64,000 bases of DNA from Baylisascaris procyonis (Eukaryota; Nematoda; Chromadorea; Rhabditida; Ascarididae), in assembly GCA_037389465.1 (NCBI GenBank), contig JAZARR010000185.1, positions 1,860,001-1,924,000 on the forward strand. The letters are read 5' to 3'. Below are positions 13,248-25,800 of this stretch, in pieces. The number at the start of each line of letters is the position of its first letter. Within the stretch, counting starts at the first letter, position 1. Below the pieces are notes generated by a model that was not told the origin of the DNA, searched no databases, and saw only the letters and a list, made by a program, of their open reading frames with translations. A program made the translations under genes and the position numbers.

Positions 13248-16200
13248 TTAGTTCGGCTCCACAAATGATGGTTGGCCGGCTTCTGGAGGATATTCGACTG
13301 CGTGAAAGAATGATACTTAATTTAGCTAAAGCTTTTCGGGAGGGAATTTGAGGAGAAGGAACAAAGATGTAGATTTCCAGAAGTTCTCGTTGTGGGAGAG
13401 CCGATGAGCTGCGACCGTTTTTTATTGGCTTGCTGAGGCCAACGATTGTTTGCTCACTGTTCGAGCAAATCACAGATCGTGTCATATCATAGGAATATTT
13501 CTCTTCGGAACCTGTCAACTCGACAGAGAACATAAGAGAATAGTTTTTGAAAGATTAGTTTTATCCTACTCTGCGAGGCTGATTCTGAAGGCTAAAGCTA
13601 GGACATATCCTCCTCAATTCTCCTCACATTTTCGAAATACTCTGAAAAATCATTTCCTGAATATTGGCCGGTTTTTTCTGCAATTGTTATCTTTATCACT
13701 TGTAGTGATGCGAAGTTTCTGTAGTCAAAAAAACATCTGTGCACTTCAAAATATATTATTCTTTATTAATCCGTTTTTTAATGTTTTGAAATTAATGATA
13801 TTATGATTGAAATTGATGTTCGATGAAATCAGCGCTTTAGGATATTTTTCGATGAAAATCCTCTTTCTTTAATGAGTGATTATTTCTTTCGATGTCTTTC
13901 ATGACGTCTTTCATGTATCATATCTTAGTGGCCTCAATGTAATATATATGTAGCAACTTGAAAATTTCATTTGTGAATTTTTATTTTATCTGCTATGAAT
14001 ATATCCCTCATGGAGAGATTTTGAAGGCTGAAAACTTCTATTGAAAAGTTTTGTATATAATGATCATTTTGCATAAAGGCATGACCTCGTTGTGCTTTGA
14101 TTATAAATTTCTATGTTGATACTCTATAAATTACTTTGGTTTTATATATTGCCTTTATTTCTGAAAACGTGAATCATACGTACAAGTTTGGTACTGATGA
14201 CCTGTTTTTTTTTATTATTATTCACTTCTTTGTTATATTCAATAAATTTTGGGACTATTTGATTATATCTAAACCTTTAGAAGGTATTGACCAAAAATAC
14301 TGTACAAAAAATTTTTGCAATGTTGTGAATCGTGACAAGTTTGGTTGAATGAATTTGTAGGACTTCAGGATTGAAATAATATGTGGGTAATGACTGCATT
14401 TGGCCAGCCGTTCAAGCTTGAAGGGAAGGGTGAATTAGTCGCTAATGATGACAGTCGCATTTTGGATTGGGGCCGTTGATGCATAAAGGGCTCTAAAATA
14501 GGAGGTTGATTGTTCATAAGAGTTATCTAGGTTTCTTTAGGTCAATCTGTGGTCTAGTTGCTCCAATGCACAAAAGATGATGAGGTGTTGTATGCATCGA
14601 TTTGTGGAATGATACATTTAGTGGACATTTATAGATATGTTGGTTGAACAAGTAGGTGTTGAGTGAACTCATGATATTCCAAGATGGGGAGGTAACCCAG
14701 GTGGGAATTGCTTGCCCATCTATTGACACATCGTTAATAACAAACAGTTGGTTTGCAAAATCTCATCAGAGTACATTAGAATACAAGAAACAAAACATGT
14801 GAATTTCATTTAAAAAGAAACACTCACTGCTACTTTGGCTAACTGCATGGGAACAATATACGGGCAAATATACATATTTCACAGAACAGTGAAACCGACA
14901 ATCTGTCGTGTCGCCAAGCAGCCGTAGAGAGAGGGGAGTGAGGGAACAAGTTTGAATAGAGCGTTGAGCTTGCGGATGGACAGGAGTGAAATGCAGGTTT
15001 TTCACATTTCATGTGCGTCGCAATAAGTCCTGAAGTAGCATTTAACAAAGCAAAGAAACTTCAGAAAGCAGCCAGCTAGCCGTTATACACTCAAGTTGCA
15101 TCACATTTGCGACATTTTATGCGGAGCTATGATTTCCTTGTTCAAATGTGTTCGTATGTGTGCGCTAGGGTTGTACAGAAATTCCGGCTGGCAATTGACA
15201 AGCATTTTTCGATGTGACAGTACCAACTGATAGTGAAAGTCGAAAAGCTAATTAATGATAGATGAACGCATGGACGAATGCTCACTTATTATCATATGTA
15301 AATACGACTAATTGGCCGACAAACGCGCACTCAAACAGGCAGACACGACGCGGTTGTTGTAGAGCAGAGGGCAGACAGGTAGATGATCTACGTTTAGTGT
15401 TGGCCAATGCGCATATTTAAACATTACAAACATTAAAGATAAGCAGACGAAAAATGCCCTCAGTAGATAGGTTCTTAGAGGGAAACAAATCCCCTTCCCC
15501 CTCCCCTCCCCCACCCCGGTCATCTGGAACAATTTGCGGAGGTATACCATTGATTGATCGTAGAAATATATACCAGAAAATAACTGAATAATAGGGAAAT
15601 CTCGTGCTATTAATCTTATTATTCTGGGATCATTTCTTGAATCGCTGAGTGAATTTTCTCTCGTTTTTTTTCTTCATTCGGAAAATAAACTAAAAGAAAT
15701 ATGAGAATATAATACATGATACATTCACTGACGTCATATCTAGGATTTGTTGAGATCGAATTCCCATTAAGCGTATCAAAGCGAGTGAATTTCAAATCCT
15801 AAACGTAAATAAATAAAAAAAGATTTTTTTCTCGGGCTTATCTTTTTTTCTCAGTGGGAAAACTTTCTAAAGGGTTCACCTTGAATTTGTTCCCTCTTTT
15901 CTTTTCATACATTCAACATATGTGAAAATTTGTTGCGGATGGGATTCATTGCAAAAATAATTCCCATAGATGTGATGATGAGCGCATAAAAACTGATTTT
16001 TCCCTCGAATTTAGGAATTTTTGCGGGAAAAGACTCGCATCATTGAACTATGAGTTTGCTAAATGACAAGAAAATTAGTATACATAACAACCATTACAGT
16101 AATAAAAAACAATAAGAATTATATATAAAGATTGGAACTACGACAAACAAGGCAACACACTCAACAAATAACTACTGGCTGCTGATTTATTAGTGCTTTT

Positions 16201-16784
16201 AGCGTTGAGACCTTAGAGGTGAAGACCTTCAACTGGCTGGTTTTTAATTAATAAACTTAAAGGTAATTATAGCTTTCCTAGCTTTATGTGTAAAATAATG
16301 ATTCGTTTGTAGTGAACAAGAAAACCAGACTTGTGCCAATTGAAAATCATCAAATCTCTTTGAGGAATTATGAAGCAGGCAGCAGAATGTGAATTTCTCA
16401 ACGAGTAATTTCCCTTTGTATTTTTTCTTCCAAAAAATTTTTTTTTTCAGCAACGGTTTGTTAAGAAATTCTGCCGTGTGACGTCATTCTGGAAAAACTT
16501 TTTGGAAAAATGCCAATGAGCCCTTTTTGTGAAAAGTTTTCTCAGTAATCCTGCTTGTTCAATGTGTCATATAAATTCTTAAACCCGTCCCCCTTCCCCC
16601 CCCCCCCCATCGTTTGATGTCACCCTTCGGCCATTACCAATATTAGGAAATATATGTGCCACCCTAGCTCTATAAGAGCAGCTTTCTAAAGTATCAACAA
16701 CACGCTGAAGGTATTGTTCAACAATGAATACATATGACGAGAATGAGCAAGACATTATAGAATATGAGGGATTATCATCATGTT
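13248..16784. other. Intergenic region, no gene seen
   Basis: About 3.5 kb of AT-rich DNA downstream of the second phosphatase and of the convergent small membrane-protein gene. Short homopolymer and pyrimidine runs occur (about 15488-15516 and a C run near 16596-16608). Minus-strand open frames at 14523-15048 and 15308-15550 show no splice-site support or family resemblance. I see no RNA gene. Confidence 0.5.
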
Positions 16785-18038
16785 TCATGCGAGTGGAATA
16801 TCGCTGAGAGGGATCTCTTTATCTCGTAGACTTGGTGTTGTCACGAGAATTCGTGGCGTTGGTGTACGTTTCGTTGCGATATCACCTTCCAGTACTGAAA
16901 GTGATCATTGATCTCTAAATTCCTCAAATAGGTTATTGAAAATTTTTTCAATTGAAACGCATCTGTGCAAGAGATCTGTTTGCTATTGATTTACGCGACC
17001 CGGAAAATCGCTTCATTTTTCATTAATAGGTTGACTCAAAAAGTAAGCAGATCCATAGTGAACGCGATATAGAAATGGAATTGTAATGTTCCAGAATGAC
17101 TTCTTAAAAGCATATTAATTTGAACAGCAGATTGATCTTGAATAGAAAATCTACTGGGATAGAATTAGTGAAAACGGAAATTTGTGCATAAGCTTATTTG
17201 AGCATTAAATCTAAGAACATCCATCGCCTTATTCCAAATGGATAAATAAGCATAAGCCTCTTATCGAAAAATTTAAAACACCGATTACAAATGCAAAGAA
17301 TGGAAAATATTTGCAAAAGATAGCTGTCACTGAGTGAAAACAATGAATATAGAGAATCAGCACTGCTGATAGACGGCAAGTTCATGAGAAAGTATAAGAA
17401 AAATACAACAAACCAACAGTTGTTGATGGAGTTTTATCGATCGAGAGATCTTTACTGTTTTCGAAGGCGTTGATATAAACTGAAAAAGAGACTTTCACTT
17501 AGATGTACTTATGCTTTATTAAAGTTTATACTTCACTTTACTTTAAAAGGGAAAAATTTATTGAAAAGCTCATATTGCAGTTTAGCTCAAATTTTGACAA
17601 GCATCTGATGATTTAACTTTGAATCTTCTTTAGAATATTCAACAAAAAATATCATATTTAATAGGCCGCATCTATCAAAAAAATTCAGCTTATTTTTAGA
17701 CAAGGAAATTTATTTTCGTTTCGCATATATCCAGTTCAAAAGAGGTTTGAATAAACAGGTAATAAATGTTGGATTCAACTCTGATTAATTTTTTTTCTGA
17801 ATATTATCAAGGAATACTATTGGAGAAGAAAATAAAAAAAACCTGAAGGTGGCGCACGATCACCGTCAACAAAACCCCTTTCTTTTCGATGCATCGTAAG
17901 GCTAAGTACACGTCTTCGTGAACTTCTCTTCACCAATAGATAGAATACAGCAACGAGAAGTATCAATGCTATCAAACAAATCACCGACACCAAAATAGCC
18001 AATACAATTGGATTCATGTTCTCCAGGTGAAGAAACAT
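16785..18038 (-). CDS. Small single-pass membrane protein, 101 residues
   Basis: Two exons, 18038-17843 and 16894-16785, join in frame (phase 1) through a CAG/GTTTTT donor and an ACTTTCAG acceptor; TGA is at 16785-16787. The protein starts MFLHLENMNP, then has one strong helix (VLAILVSVICLIALILLVAV) followed by a basic stop-transfer stretch (KRSSRRR) and a polar tail with TKRTPTPR and PLSDIPLA. That layout suggests a membrane anchor with a cytoplasmic C-terminus. An ATTGCAG acceptor ends at 18054, only 15 nt before the ATG, as expected for a spliced-leader trans-splice site. Alternatively it is a normal acceptor and the protein extends into an upstream exon; 18970-18690 holds open minus-strand frames, but I could not choose a frame. 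No family was recognised. Confidence 0.65.
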
Positions 18039-18054
18039 CAAATGTGCGCCCTGC

Positions 18055-19202
18055 TGCAATAAAATGCATTTGTATTCATTCGAAAATACTGCCAGAGGCG
18101 ATCTTATATCCGATCAGAAAATGTTAGCGAATTCGACATGAAGGAAATATGAGAGAGATCCCCCTTAATTCTAAAATATAACCTGTTTATGGAAGCCACA
18201 CCATCCATAATATTTTCCTTATACGTCAGTAGTCCATATAGGTTCAAAAAAAAAACGTAGAAATTACGATGCAAAAACATGAGAGTTTAGAAAAAACATG
18301 AACACGGATATCTTCTATCAATTACTGGCAGATAATTTTTCAGCAGACACTAATGCGATATCTGAAACATTGAATCGATTCATTAAAAAAATATTCAATT
18401 CGATTTGAGTCGATTTATCGGTTAAAGAATGGAGAATTTCAAATCGTTAAAAATGCAAAAATTTTTCATTCAAAAATATTTACTTTATTAAAATAAGAGG
18501 AAAAATAAACGCTAGAAGAGTGCACTTTTAAGTTTCCTTTTCTTCAGGAAACGATTTCATAAATTATCAGAAAATAATAGATATTCGAAATAAGGTTTTT
18601 CACATTTCAGTTGATCTGAGCACTCGCACAAAGAGTTGCAAATAATTGCATCTATGCAAAACTACTTCGCAAAAGCTCACAGTGGATATCACGTCTTTGT
18701 GTCTGCGTATGTCTGAACGTTTGCATTTGCGTTGTGTTGGGTGCTTTCGACTGTGCAATAATTGAAGCTTGAGTTGCGAAATGTAATGGGCACAATGTTT
18801 GCGGCAGAGACTCCTCCTACACAGCTCTGTGCTCGTGGGTCATCATCATCAGGTAGAAAAAGTTGGGTGCATCTTGCATCGGTCAACTTTTCATTTTCCG
18901 CTGACGAGGTTAAAGGGAAATGAATGCTCTGCGAAATACTTGTATCGACGTTAAGATTAGTCACGACATTTCAGAAGATACGGAATAACTGATCATGCGA
19001 ACAAAATAGCAAAGCGCGCATCATGCTAACTCCATTGATGCACTTTTCCGATTCCTTTGTAATCAGACCGCACAATAAAAAATTGACCGATGAAAAATAT
19101 GTGCAAATTTTTTGAATTCAAAAAAGACTTTTTAAACTTGATTGGTCAACATGCCATAGGGTGCGGGAAGGCGCCCTATGGTATCGATTTTGAAAGTAAC
19201 CA
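18055..19202. other. Upstream region of the small membrane-protein gene
   Basis: Non-coding or uncertain. On the minus strand 18970-18690 is open in one frame (about 90 codons, including DARCTQLFLPDDDDPRAQSC), and a second frame is open from about 18845 to a GTGAGC donor near 18676 whose phase would fit the 18053 acceptor. Either could be a 5' exon of the neighbouring gene. Neither has a convincing acceptor, so I do not call one. Confidence 0.3.
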
Positions 19203-19215
19203 TAGACAAACAGAT

Positions 19216-19252
<37 letters not shown>

Positions 19253-19763
19253 AAGGACGAACAGACGGACAGACGGATGGACACGCAGATAGAAAGACAG
19301 ACAGGCAGATAGACGGACAGAGTCAGAAAACCAGACAGACGGACGGGCAGGCAAAAAGGTAGACAAACAGGCAGACAAACAGAGACAAATAGGTAGACAA
19401 AGAGACAGACAAAGAGACAGACAAACGGACGCACAGACAGATAGAGAGAGAAACAGGGAGACAAACGGACAGGCAAAGAGACAGACAAACACAGCCAGAG
19501 ACAAACAGACAGAGAGGCAGACGGACAGGCAGACAGACAAACGGACGGACAAGGAAACAGGTAAAGAGACACACAAAAAGGCAGACAAACAAAGAGACAA
19601 GCGGGGACAAACCGATAAACAGGTAGACAGAGAGACAGACAGACAGATGGAGATACATACAGACAGAAAAACAGACGAAGAAACAGGCAGACAGACGGAC
19701 AATCAGACAGGGAGACAGACAGACAGACAAACGGACAGAGGAAGAGACAGACAGACAGATGTG
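19203..19763. repeat. Imperfect (GACA)n / (CAGA)n tandem repeat
   Basis: About 560 bp built from CAGACAGA, GACAAACA, GACGGACA and AGAGACA units, with G/A and insertion variants throughout. All three minus-strand frames stay open over long stretches because the 4-bp unit lacks stops, giving spurious proteins of repeating Cys-Leu-Ser-Val type. It is an old, interrupted tetranucleotide microsatellite, not a gene. Confidence 0.9.
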
Positions 19764-22700
19764 GCATCGCCACTAAACGTATCTTAAAATTAAATCTGCC
19801 TTGACGGATGAAAAAGCTAATTTAAATTAAATCTTTGTCGTATATTTTATCGGAATGAGTAATATGAGACATGATTTCACTACTGAAGGAAAAATTGAAA
19901 ATTGCATCCATCGAATAGATCGAAAACGCTACTTTTCTCTGTCAATAAAGAAATGATGCTGAATTTTTATTGATTTTTTCTGAAGCCAAGCTTATTTGCA
20001 CGCGTTTCGTCGATGTAGAGCATTGCGCTATTATTTCCCTACATGGTCCATTAATATTACTTATTTATACAAAAAATTCGTACATCTGTAGAAAATTGCT
20101 AGAAAGAAACGCCCTGCACCGTTCTAGCTATCTAAGAAAATTCTGCAAATAATGGAGGGTTTAATAAAAAATTATTTGTTACGCTTATTTTCGGTAGAAT
20201 GGAAAATATTTTCAATCTTTCTTCTTTCAACGTTGAAAATTCTTTTAAAAAATTTGTTACGATAATAAAACTGCACTACGATTGTCGATATTTTCAATCA
20301 GCGAATCATCAATGTTTTCTGAAACGATTTCTAAAAGTCCAAAATTGAAAATGGAACAGATGTAAAAATTTTTGTTTTAAAAAAAGCACTTTTGAGACCA
20401 TAAATTTGGTTTGTTTACTCAAAAAATTCGTTAGGCCGCTAATGAAGGACTGGTTCTGATCTTTACAACATTTCAGATCGTATTTTATCTATACACGCGA
20501 AATTTATTATCATTTTACAATGCTACTGAAGTAAGCGCTCTTATCATACCAAGTAAAAAAATCTGATATATAAATAATAGGATTAAATCGTCATAAGAAT
20601 TAGACTTTTCTTTACCTTTTGCTAATATAAATAGTTCACATTTAATTCAAAAAAAAATTGAAAAAGCTATAACATAGAATAAATAAATATAAAACATTTA
20701 TGATGAAGAAACGAGAAAGTAAGAGATGATGTATGCAATAATATGCTTGCCGAAACATGAGCACCGAACGAGTGTGGTTTTGATATGTGGGCAAATTTGC
20801 ATAAACCGATTTTCGAATGCCCCTCATCATTCGATTGCACTGATGACTAACATAACATATGATAGGCTGAGAATTGTTAAACGTACACACTTACCAAGAT
20901 GTTGTCTTCTTTTCTAGCTGACTCCGAGCAAAAATGTTAAGCCCCCATTTTAAGTGTAACACTGTGAAGCCTTGCATGGTGTAACTATTATCGAATTGGA
21001 ATTGAAATTAATTCCTGTGATTTTTTTCACTTAATTCCTGGGATTTTTTCATTATCGAAGTCCGAAGAAAATTTACATCAAGCTGTGATAAATTTTGCGA
21101 TAAGGCTTGTCTATTGGATGACGAAAAAAACACTAGCGGGTCGATGAGTCTAAAAAAGAGCGTTCATTTGAATCGATAGAATTGCCTTCTGAAAAAGTAG
21201 CCCACAAGCACAATCAACAAATTTTTACGAGCCAAGATAACAAGTAATTGTCTCAAAAAGGCCCTCATAAAGTCTGCTCAGGGCAGAATTTGAAGACAAC
21301 TAATCATGTCTATATAATAAGAAAGCATGTCTTGTAAGGTCGCGTATTAGCGGCCAATCACAAAAAAAAGAGAAAATAATGAATTAAAAAAAAGTGCATC
21401 AAACATCTGCAGCCATAATTTTGTGCAAATTCATCTGTTCCATTTATTCACTAAATTTATTCAGGCGGAACGAACATATACTTGAAATTTACCATTAATT
21501 TCCTTATTGGAACAAATTGGAGCTAGAAATTCACCTCCATTTTTCAGTTCAGATCTCAATCGCAAATTTTATAAGACAATTCTTAGATTGAACAATTATC
21601 AAATGAAACGAAACTACGTATGTCTGGAGGAGGTAAATAGATCGTTCACACTGTATTGCAGATTTTATGCTTTATAAACTAAAACGACAGGAAACACGCA
21701 AACGTGCGTTTAGCCAATCGTGACGTCATCATAATGTGCTTTTTATGGAATTTCGTAGGAAAAATTAAGTTCAAAATTTTGATAAAAAAGCGACTAAAAA
21801 AGGCGAAAAGAGCGCAGACGATGAATACCTATATAATGGTGTCGAACGATGAAGAGATAAGGATTTGATAGAATATCTTAGTTCATATGTTATCATCAGA
21901 GAAATTGCTTATCAGTCTATTGATTCTATCACCTGTATTATTTATGACTTATCTTCTTATCAGTTTTTAGTTTTCATAAGCGAACCTATCTCTATTTCAT
22001 GAACTAATCTTTCAAATATTTATTGAGATTTTAGTTGCTTGATTCGTTCGTATATTACCTCTGAACGATGCTAACCTTCATATTGACAATGCAACGCATT
22101 GTTGATCCTACATAAGATCTCTCGAGTTCTCCTAAGAACTTAGCGCTTATCGAATAGGTTCTTTGAGTAGAGCACTCTTCACTTATAAAGAATTTATCCG
22201 CATTTTTGTTTTTCATTGAAGAAATACAGGAAATATTTTCTTCAACTACTAACTAACTCTCTTGCCATCTCCTAAAAATCTTCCCCTTTACTGCAGAATT
22301 TCCGATCACTGAACCGTTACCACTGCAAATCCTCTTCATCCTCATGTCGCAGAAAATAGAGGCACCTCTACAATACATTGCTTTTTCTAGTAAATGGCCT
22401 CTCTTGGACAATTAGCGGAAAATGGAGTCCTGAGGCTTCATACTGAATAGTGCAGTATTTAAAGGTTATCTGAATATTCGCTAACTTATGTTATCTAGGA
22501 AACGAAAAATGGTCACATGACAACTAGATCAGAAGGCATTCGAGTGGAATCCGTCTTGGTGATCATTAAGTTCTTCTGAAACTCACCAAGCCAATGAACT
22601 AAAAGCGTAAGACGACCTAATAGATTCTTTTAGGGACATGGAATTGCATAGCGGTGAAATATCCCACTCAATGAGTTAAATCATACCTGTAATTGCTATG

Positions 22701-24594
22701 TATTTGTTTATGGCACTGATATAAGGTGACGCTTCAAAATGTACGCGTGCCAGAGAAATTTGGAAGGCAACCTGAGCTAGTTAGTTGACTTAGAAAGTAG
22801 CTGATCGAGTGAAAGATTCATTCCATAATCCTCGTTCACCTCAAAACTTTCCGAGTCAGCAATCGAAAAAAATATAAAAGAATATTTTCCAAAATAATCG
22901 TAGTGTTACTAACCTCAAGTTTTTCCTCATTATAATCGAAGGCTTATCAACCATATCCTCTCATTTATTCTTCAATTGTTTATTTATACCTAATTCATTC
23001 TATTTCGTTACAATTCGTTTCATTGCGCTACAACTTTACTGAAACTCTCATTCGCAGTAATAAAAGTTCTCTTCCATGCTGAATAAAATAAATTCGAGGT
23101 TGCATGCTTTTACCTGAATAAGTTAATACTTGAGAAAAATAGTCCACCAAGTTCTTCGGAATTTCCTAGTTCATATTAAGTATGATAGTCGTTTAAAACT
23201 ATAATCTTATAATCACTTAGTCTCTATCCTATAATTACCACCATCATTAGCATCGATGATTCATTCCCGGAACTTTAGGATTCATTTCCATATAGTGAGC
23301 AATAGACGTTCGCAACTAAGATATTGATTTCCGATGCATAACCGATGACATAGGAAACAATAAAAATCTCAATAAAATAATAAATAAACATCTTAAATCA
23401 AAACATCTTTATAAAATATATAAAAAGGAAATAGCAAAATAAAAAAAATTATAGGACGCATCAAATCAGCATACATCGGACTTGAACATCTTTTTGATAT
23501 TCTATAGCATCCGGGAATGGGTAAGACATAAGGGAAAAAATAGGATTATGCGACGACAGTTCAGCTAAGAGAGAGTGAGCGGAAGCGTTGAATATGAAGC
23601 GCAAGAGTTGATGTACATTGAAGAAATGTGCAAATTGTGGAACCGGTTATTGCAATAAAGAAGCGCTATGATTTACGAATGAATTCTTTACATTACCAGC
23701 AACTTATCATGGTATTTACCTATACGAACGCGATATCTTTGCTCAATAAAATTTGAGATTAGACAAAATTCGGTGATAATCCCTGAATTATCAATCAAAT
23801 CATCATTAGACGATTGTATAGAATCGTTTAGATGTGTTACATTTAAGAATATAATGTTTTTTCTGTGAACAGGTTTTTTCGTTAGCTGCTACATGGCGCA
23901 TGGCAATTAACGCGATCACAATATATCATCATAGCACATCTTTTTGTTAGGTTTAACACATGTAATTAGCGTTGGCCACCTTGATCAACTGCATTTTTTG
24001 CGAAATAATTAGCATCTTCATGACTCATAAATTCGTTCATTCACTACTTTCACTTGATTAAAGCTTCTACTTGGCTAATATGGCCATAAAATGAGGTCTA
24101 ACATGAGTTAACGACATAAGAACATGATTAATGCATAATGCGAAGCATATTTTGATGTGTTTTTTTGCATCATTGAAGCTAATCGATAGCGCCAGTATTT
24201 TGCAAAGTCAAAAAAATATGTAACATTATGTAGCATACATTCCTCTATTCTATTACTTTTTTTTCGTTTATTGAGGTTCCATTCTTTTTTTCACTAATAT
24301 AACACCAAAATGACTACCTAGATTTTAATAGAGAAAGAATTCACATCATATCATAGCATGAATCGCTATTGAAAGCAGTAAAAAACCTCCCATTTGTGAA
24401 CTGCTTCAAGGTTAAGAGTTATAAACCGTTGAAGATGCACCACTCCTAGAAAATAATTCAGCAAATAAAATCACGTAATGTTTAAACCGTTTAAGCATAT
24501 CTGACAGTAATTAATTCTCTCATGGATAGAGCGAATTGTGGGATATATTAGAAGTGTGCGCTTAGCCGATAAGCTCAACCAACTCATTGGGAAA
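19764..24594. other. AT-rich intergenic desert
   Basis: Nearly 5 kb without a supportable gene. Open frames such as 20642-20890 (minus) and 19970-20152 (plus) lack splice sites and look like chance. The stretch 21900-22500 is unusually rich in TTATC/GATAA words but shows no repeat unit. I see no RNA gene. Confidence 0.45.
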
Positions 24595-25018
24595 ATGCTG
24601 AGGAAATCATCGACACGTTCTGATATTGACATAGACAAAAAGTTGCTTCGTATTAGTTGCTAGATTATACACGCATTGCCTACATGCAAAGAGTACGGTA
24701 TTTCAGAAGCAAATAATGCATATTTACGAAATAAAAAATATCAGAAGAACGTGTGTGAATTTAGATGCATCCTATATTGCCTACGATATTTTTCAACATA
24801 AAATGTGATCATTGGCAGTGAACTGGAATAATTTTTGCGCAATGTCCCAATGTTTTTTTTTTCTGACAGAAATTCAGCAGTTTGAAGTTGACGAGTGTTT
24901 GGCGAAAAGATTGTTGCAGTACAGTGATACATCGATGAAATATGGAGAGGAATTAATGGAATTTAGGACGACTGGGGCGATGATGGTCGGCAAACTTAGG
25001 TTGGTTGGAGTGAAATAG
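24595..25018 (+). CDS. Candidate two-exon small protein (67 residues), doubtful
   Basis: Exons 24595-24649 (GTATTAG donor, phase 1) and 24870-25018 (long T-run then CTGACAG acceptor, TAG stop) join in frame to about 67 residues, starting MLRKSSTRSDIDIDKK and including FEVDECLAKRLLQYSD. The first exon is open further upstream to about 24511, so the start may lie further left or in another exon. A clean AATAAA at 25193-25198 is followed by an A-rich stretch, consistent with a 3' end. It is mostly hydrophilic and probably helical. No family was recognised, and it could be chance. Confidence 0.3.
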
Positions 25019-25192
25019 TCGTCTTCTCCAAGCCACATTAAGCTATAGAATATTAGAAAACATTTTTGTTCATCTATATGAGAATCTATTGTATTTCCGG
25101 TTTCTTTATCGTAAGCGTAGTTTGATAAACTGAAATTTTAGCAAATAGACGCTTATTCAATGATGATTATTGCGCTATATGGTTAGGCCTGA

Positions 25193-25198
25193 AATAAA
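25193..25198 (+). terminator. Candidate polyadenylation signal AATAAA
   Basis: AATAAA lies about 175 nt after the TAG at 25016-25018 and is followed within 12 nt by an A-rich run. It supports a plus-strand transcript ending here, if the two-exon candidate upstream is real. Confidence 0.3.
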
Positions 25199-25410
25199 CT
25201 CAAAAACAAAAAAAAAAACGTATTTTTATTAAAGATAATATAATAAACACCACTAGAAGTATTAAACTTCAAGTGTTCACAATTTGAACCCATATTTCAT
25301 GTCCATTCTTTACAAGGAGTATGACCACTGAAGTCGATATGCCCCATCTATTCTACCTGAATGCATTTAGCAAGTGATAGCAGTTGTTTGGTATCCAACA
25401 AAATCGCTGT

Positions 25411-25483
25411 CTTTTGATGGACTCCAATCTAGTACCTCACGTTCTTCCGATAGATGCTCTAACCGATTGAGCTATTGCAAGCA
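25411..25483 (-). pseudogene. tRNA-like relic
   Basis: The minus strand has a perfect D-arm/A-box word (TAGCTCAATCGG) followed by GTTAGAGC, and at tRNA-like distance AGGTACTAGATTGGAGTCC, which resembles a nematode variable loop plus T-arm (AGGTCCTGGGTTCGAATCC type). The acceptor and anticodon stems do not pair, so it is not a functional tRNA. It is probably a decayed tRNA gene or tRNA-derived repeat. Confidence 0.4.
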
Positions 25484-25742
25484 CTTTTAGCAATTATTGT
25501 TTGCTCTTGAAGTCTGAATAGTTCTACTACTATGGAAACAATGCAAAAAATCTCATTAGTAGATAAAGACAATAAACTGAATAGAACTGATCACAAGTGA
25601 ACCTAGCTAACAATTGAGTATCAATGAGACTAAAGATCGCCTTATATTAAAATGAAATTTTAAAGTTTAAGCATTTTTTTTTTTAAATTTACACTAACTC
25701 ATTGTGTTTAGACCAAAATTGATGATACTTGAGCAAAAGATC

Positions 25743-25800
25743 ATAGCAAATGAAAGCTATCATGAAAACAAGAGGTTACAGGCTCGAATCTCATCTGCTT
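25743..25800 (+). pseudogene. tRNA-like relic (T-arm best preserved)
   Basis: GAGGTTACAGGCTCGAATCTC matches the variable loop and B-box (GGTTCGAATCC) of a tRNA closely, and TAGCAAATG upstream could be the remnant of the A-box. Stems are not preserved. Only 260 bp from the relic at 25411-25483 but on the other strand. Confidence 0.25.

Noticed and set aside
14523..15048. Three overlapping minus-strand frames
   Set aside because: They are mutually overlapping with no initiation or splice context, and I could not link them to the small membrane-protein gene at 16785-18038.
19118..19773. Three overlapping Cys/Leu/Ser/Val-rich minus-strand frames
   Set aside because: They are by-products of the stop-free 4-bp GACA repeat; the same composition appears in all three frames.
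20642..20890. 82-codon minus-strand frame with several Cys
   Set aside because: No acceptor, donor or family; its 3' part is AT-rich and merely hydrophobic. A GTAAGT just upstream is not linked to a plausible exon.
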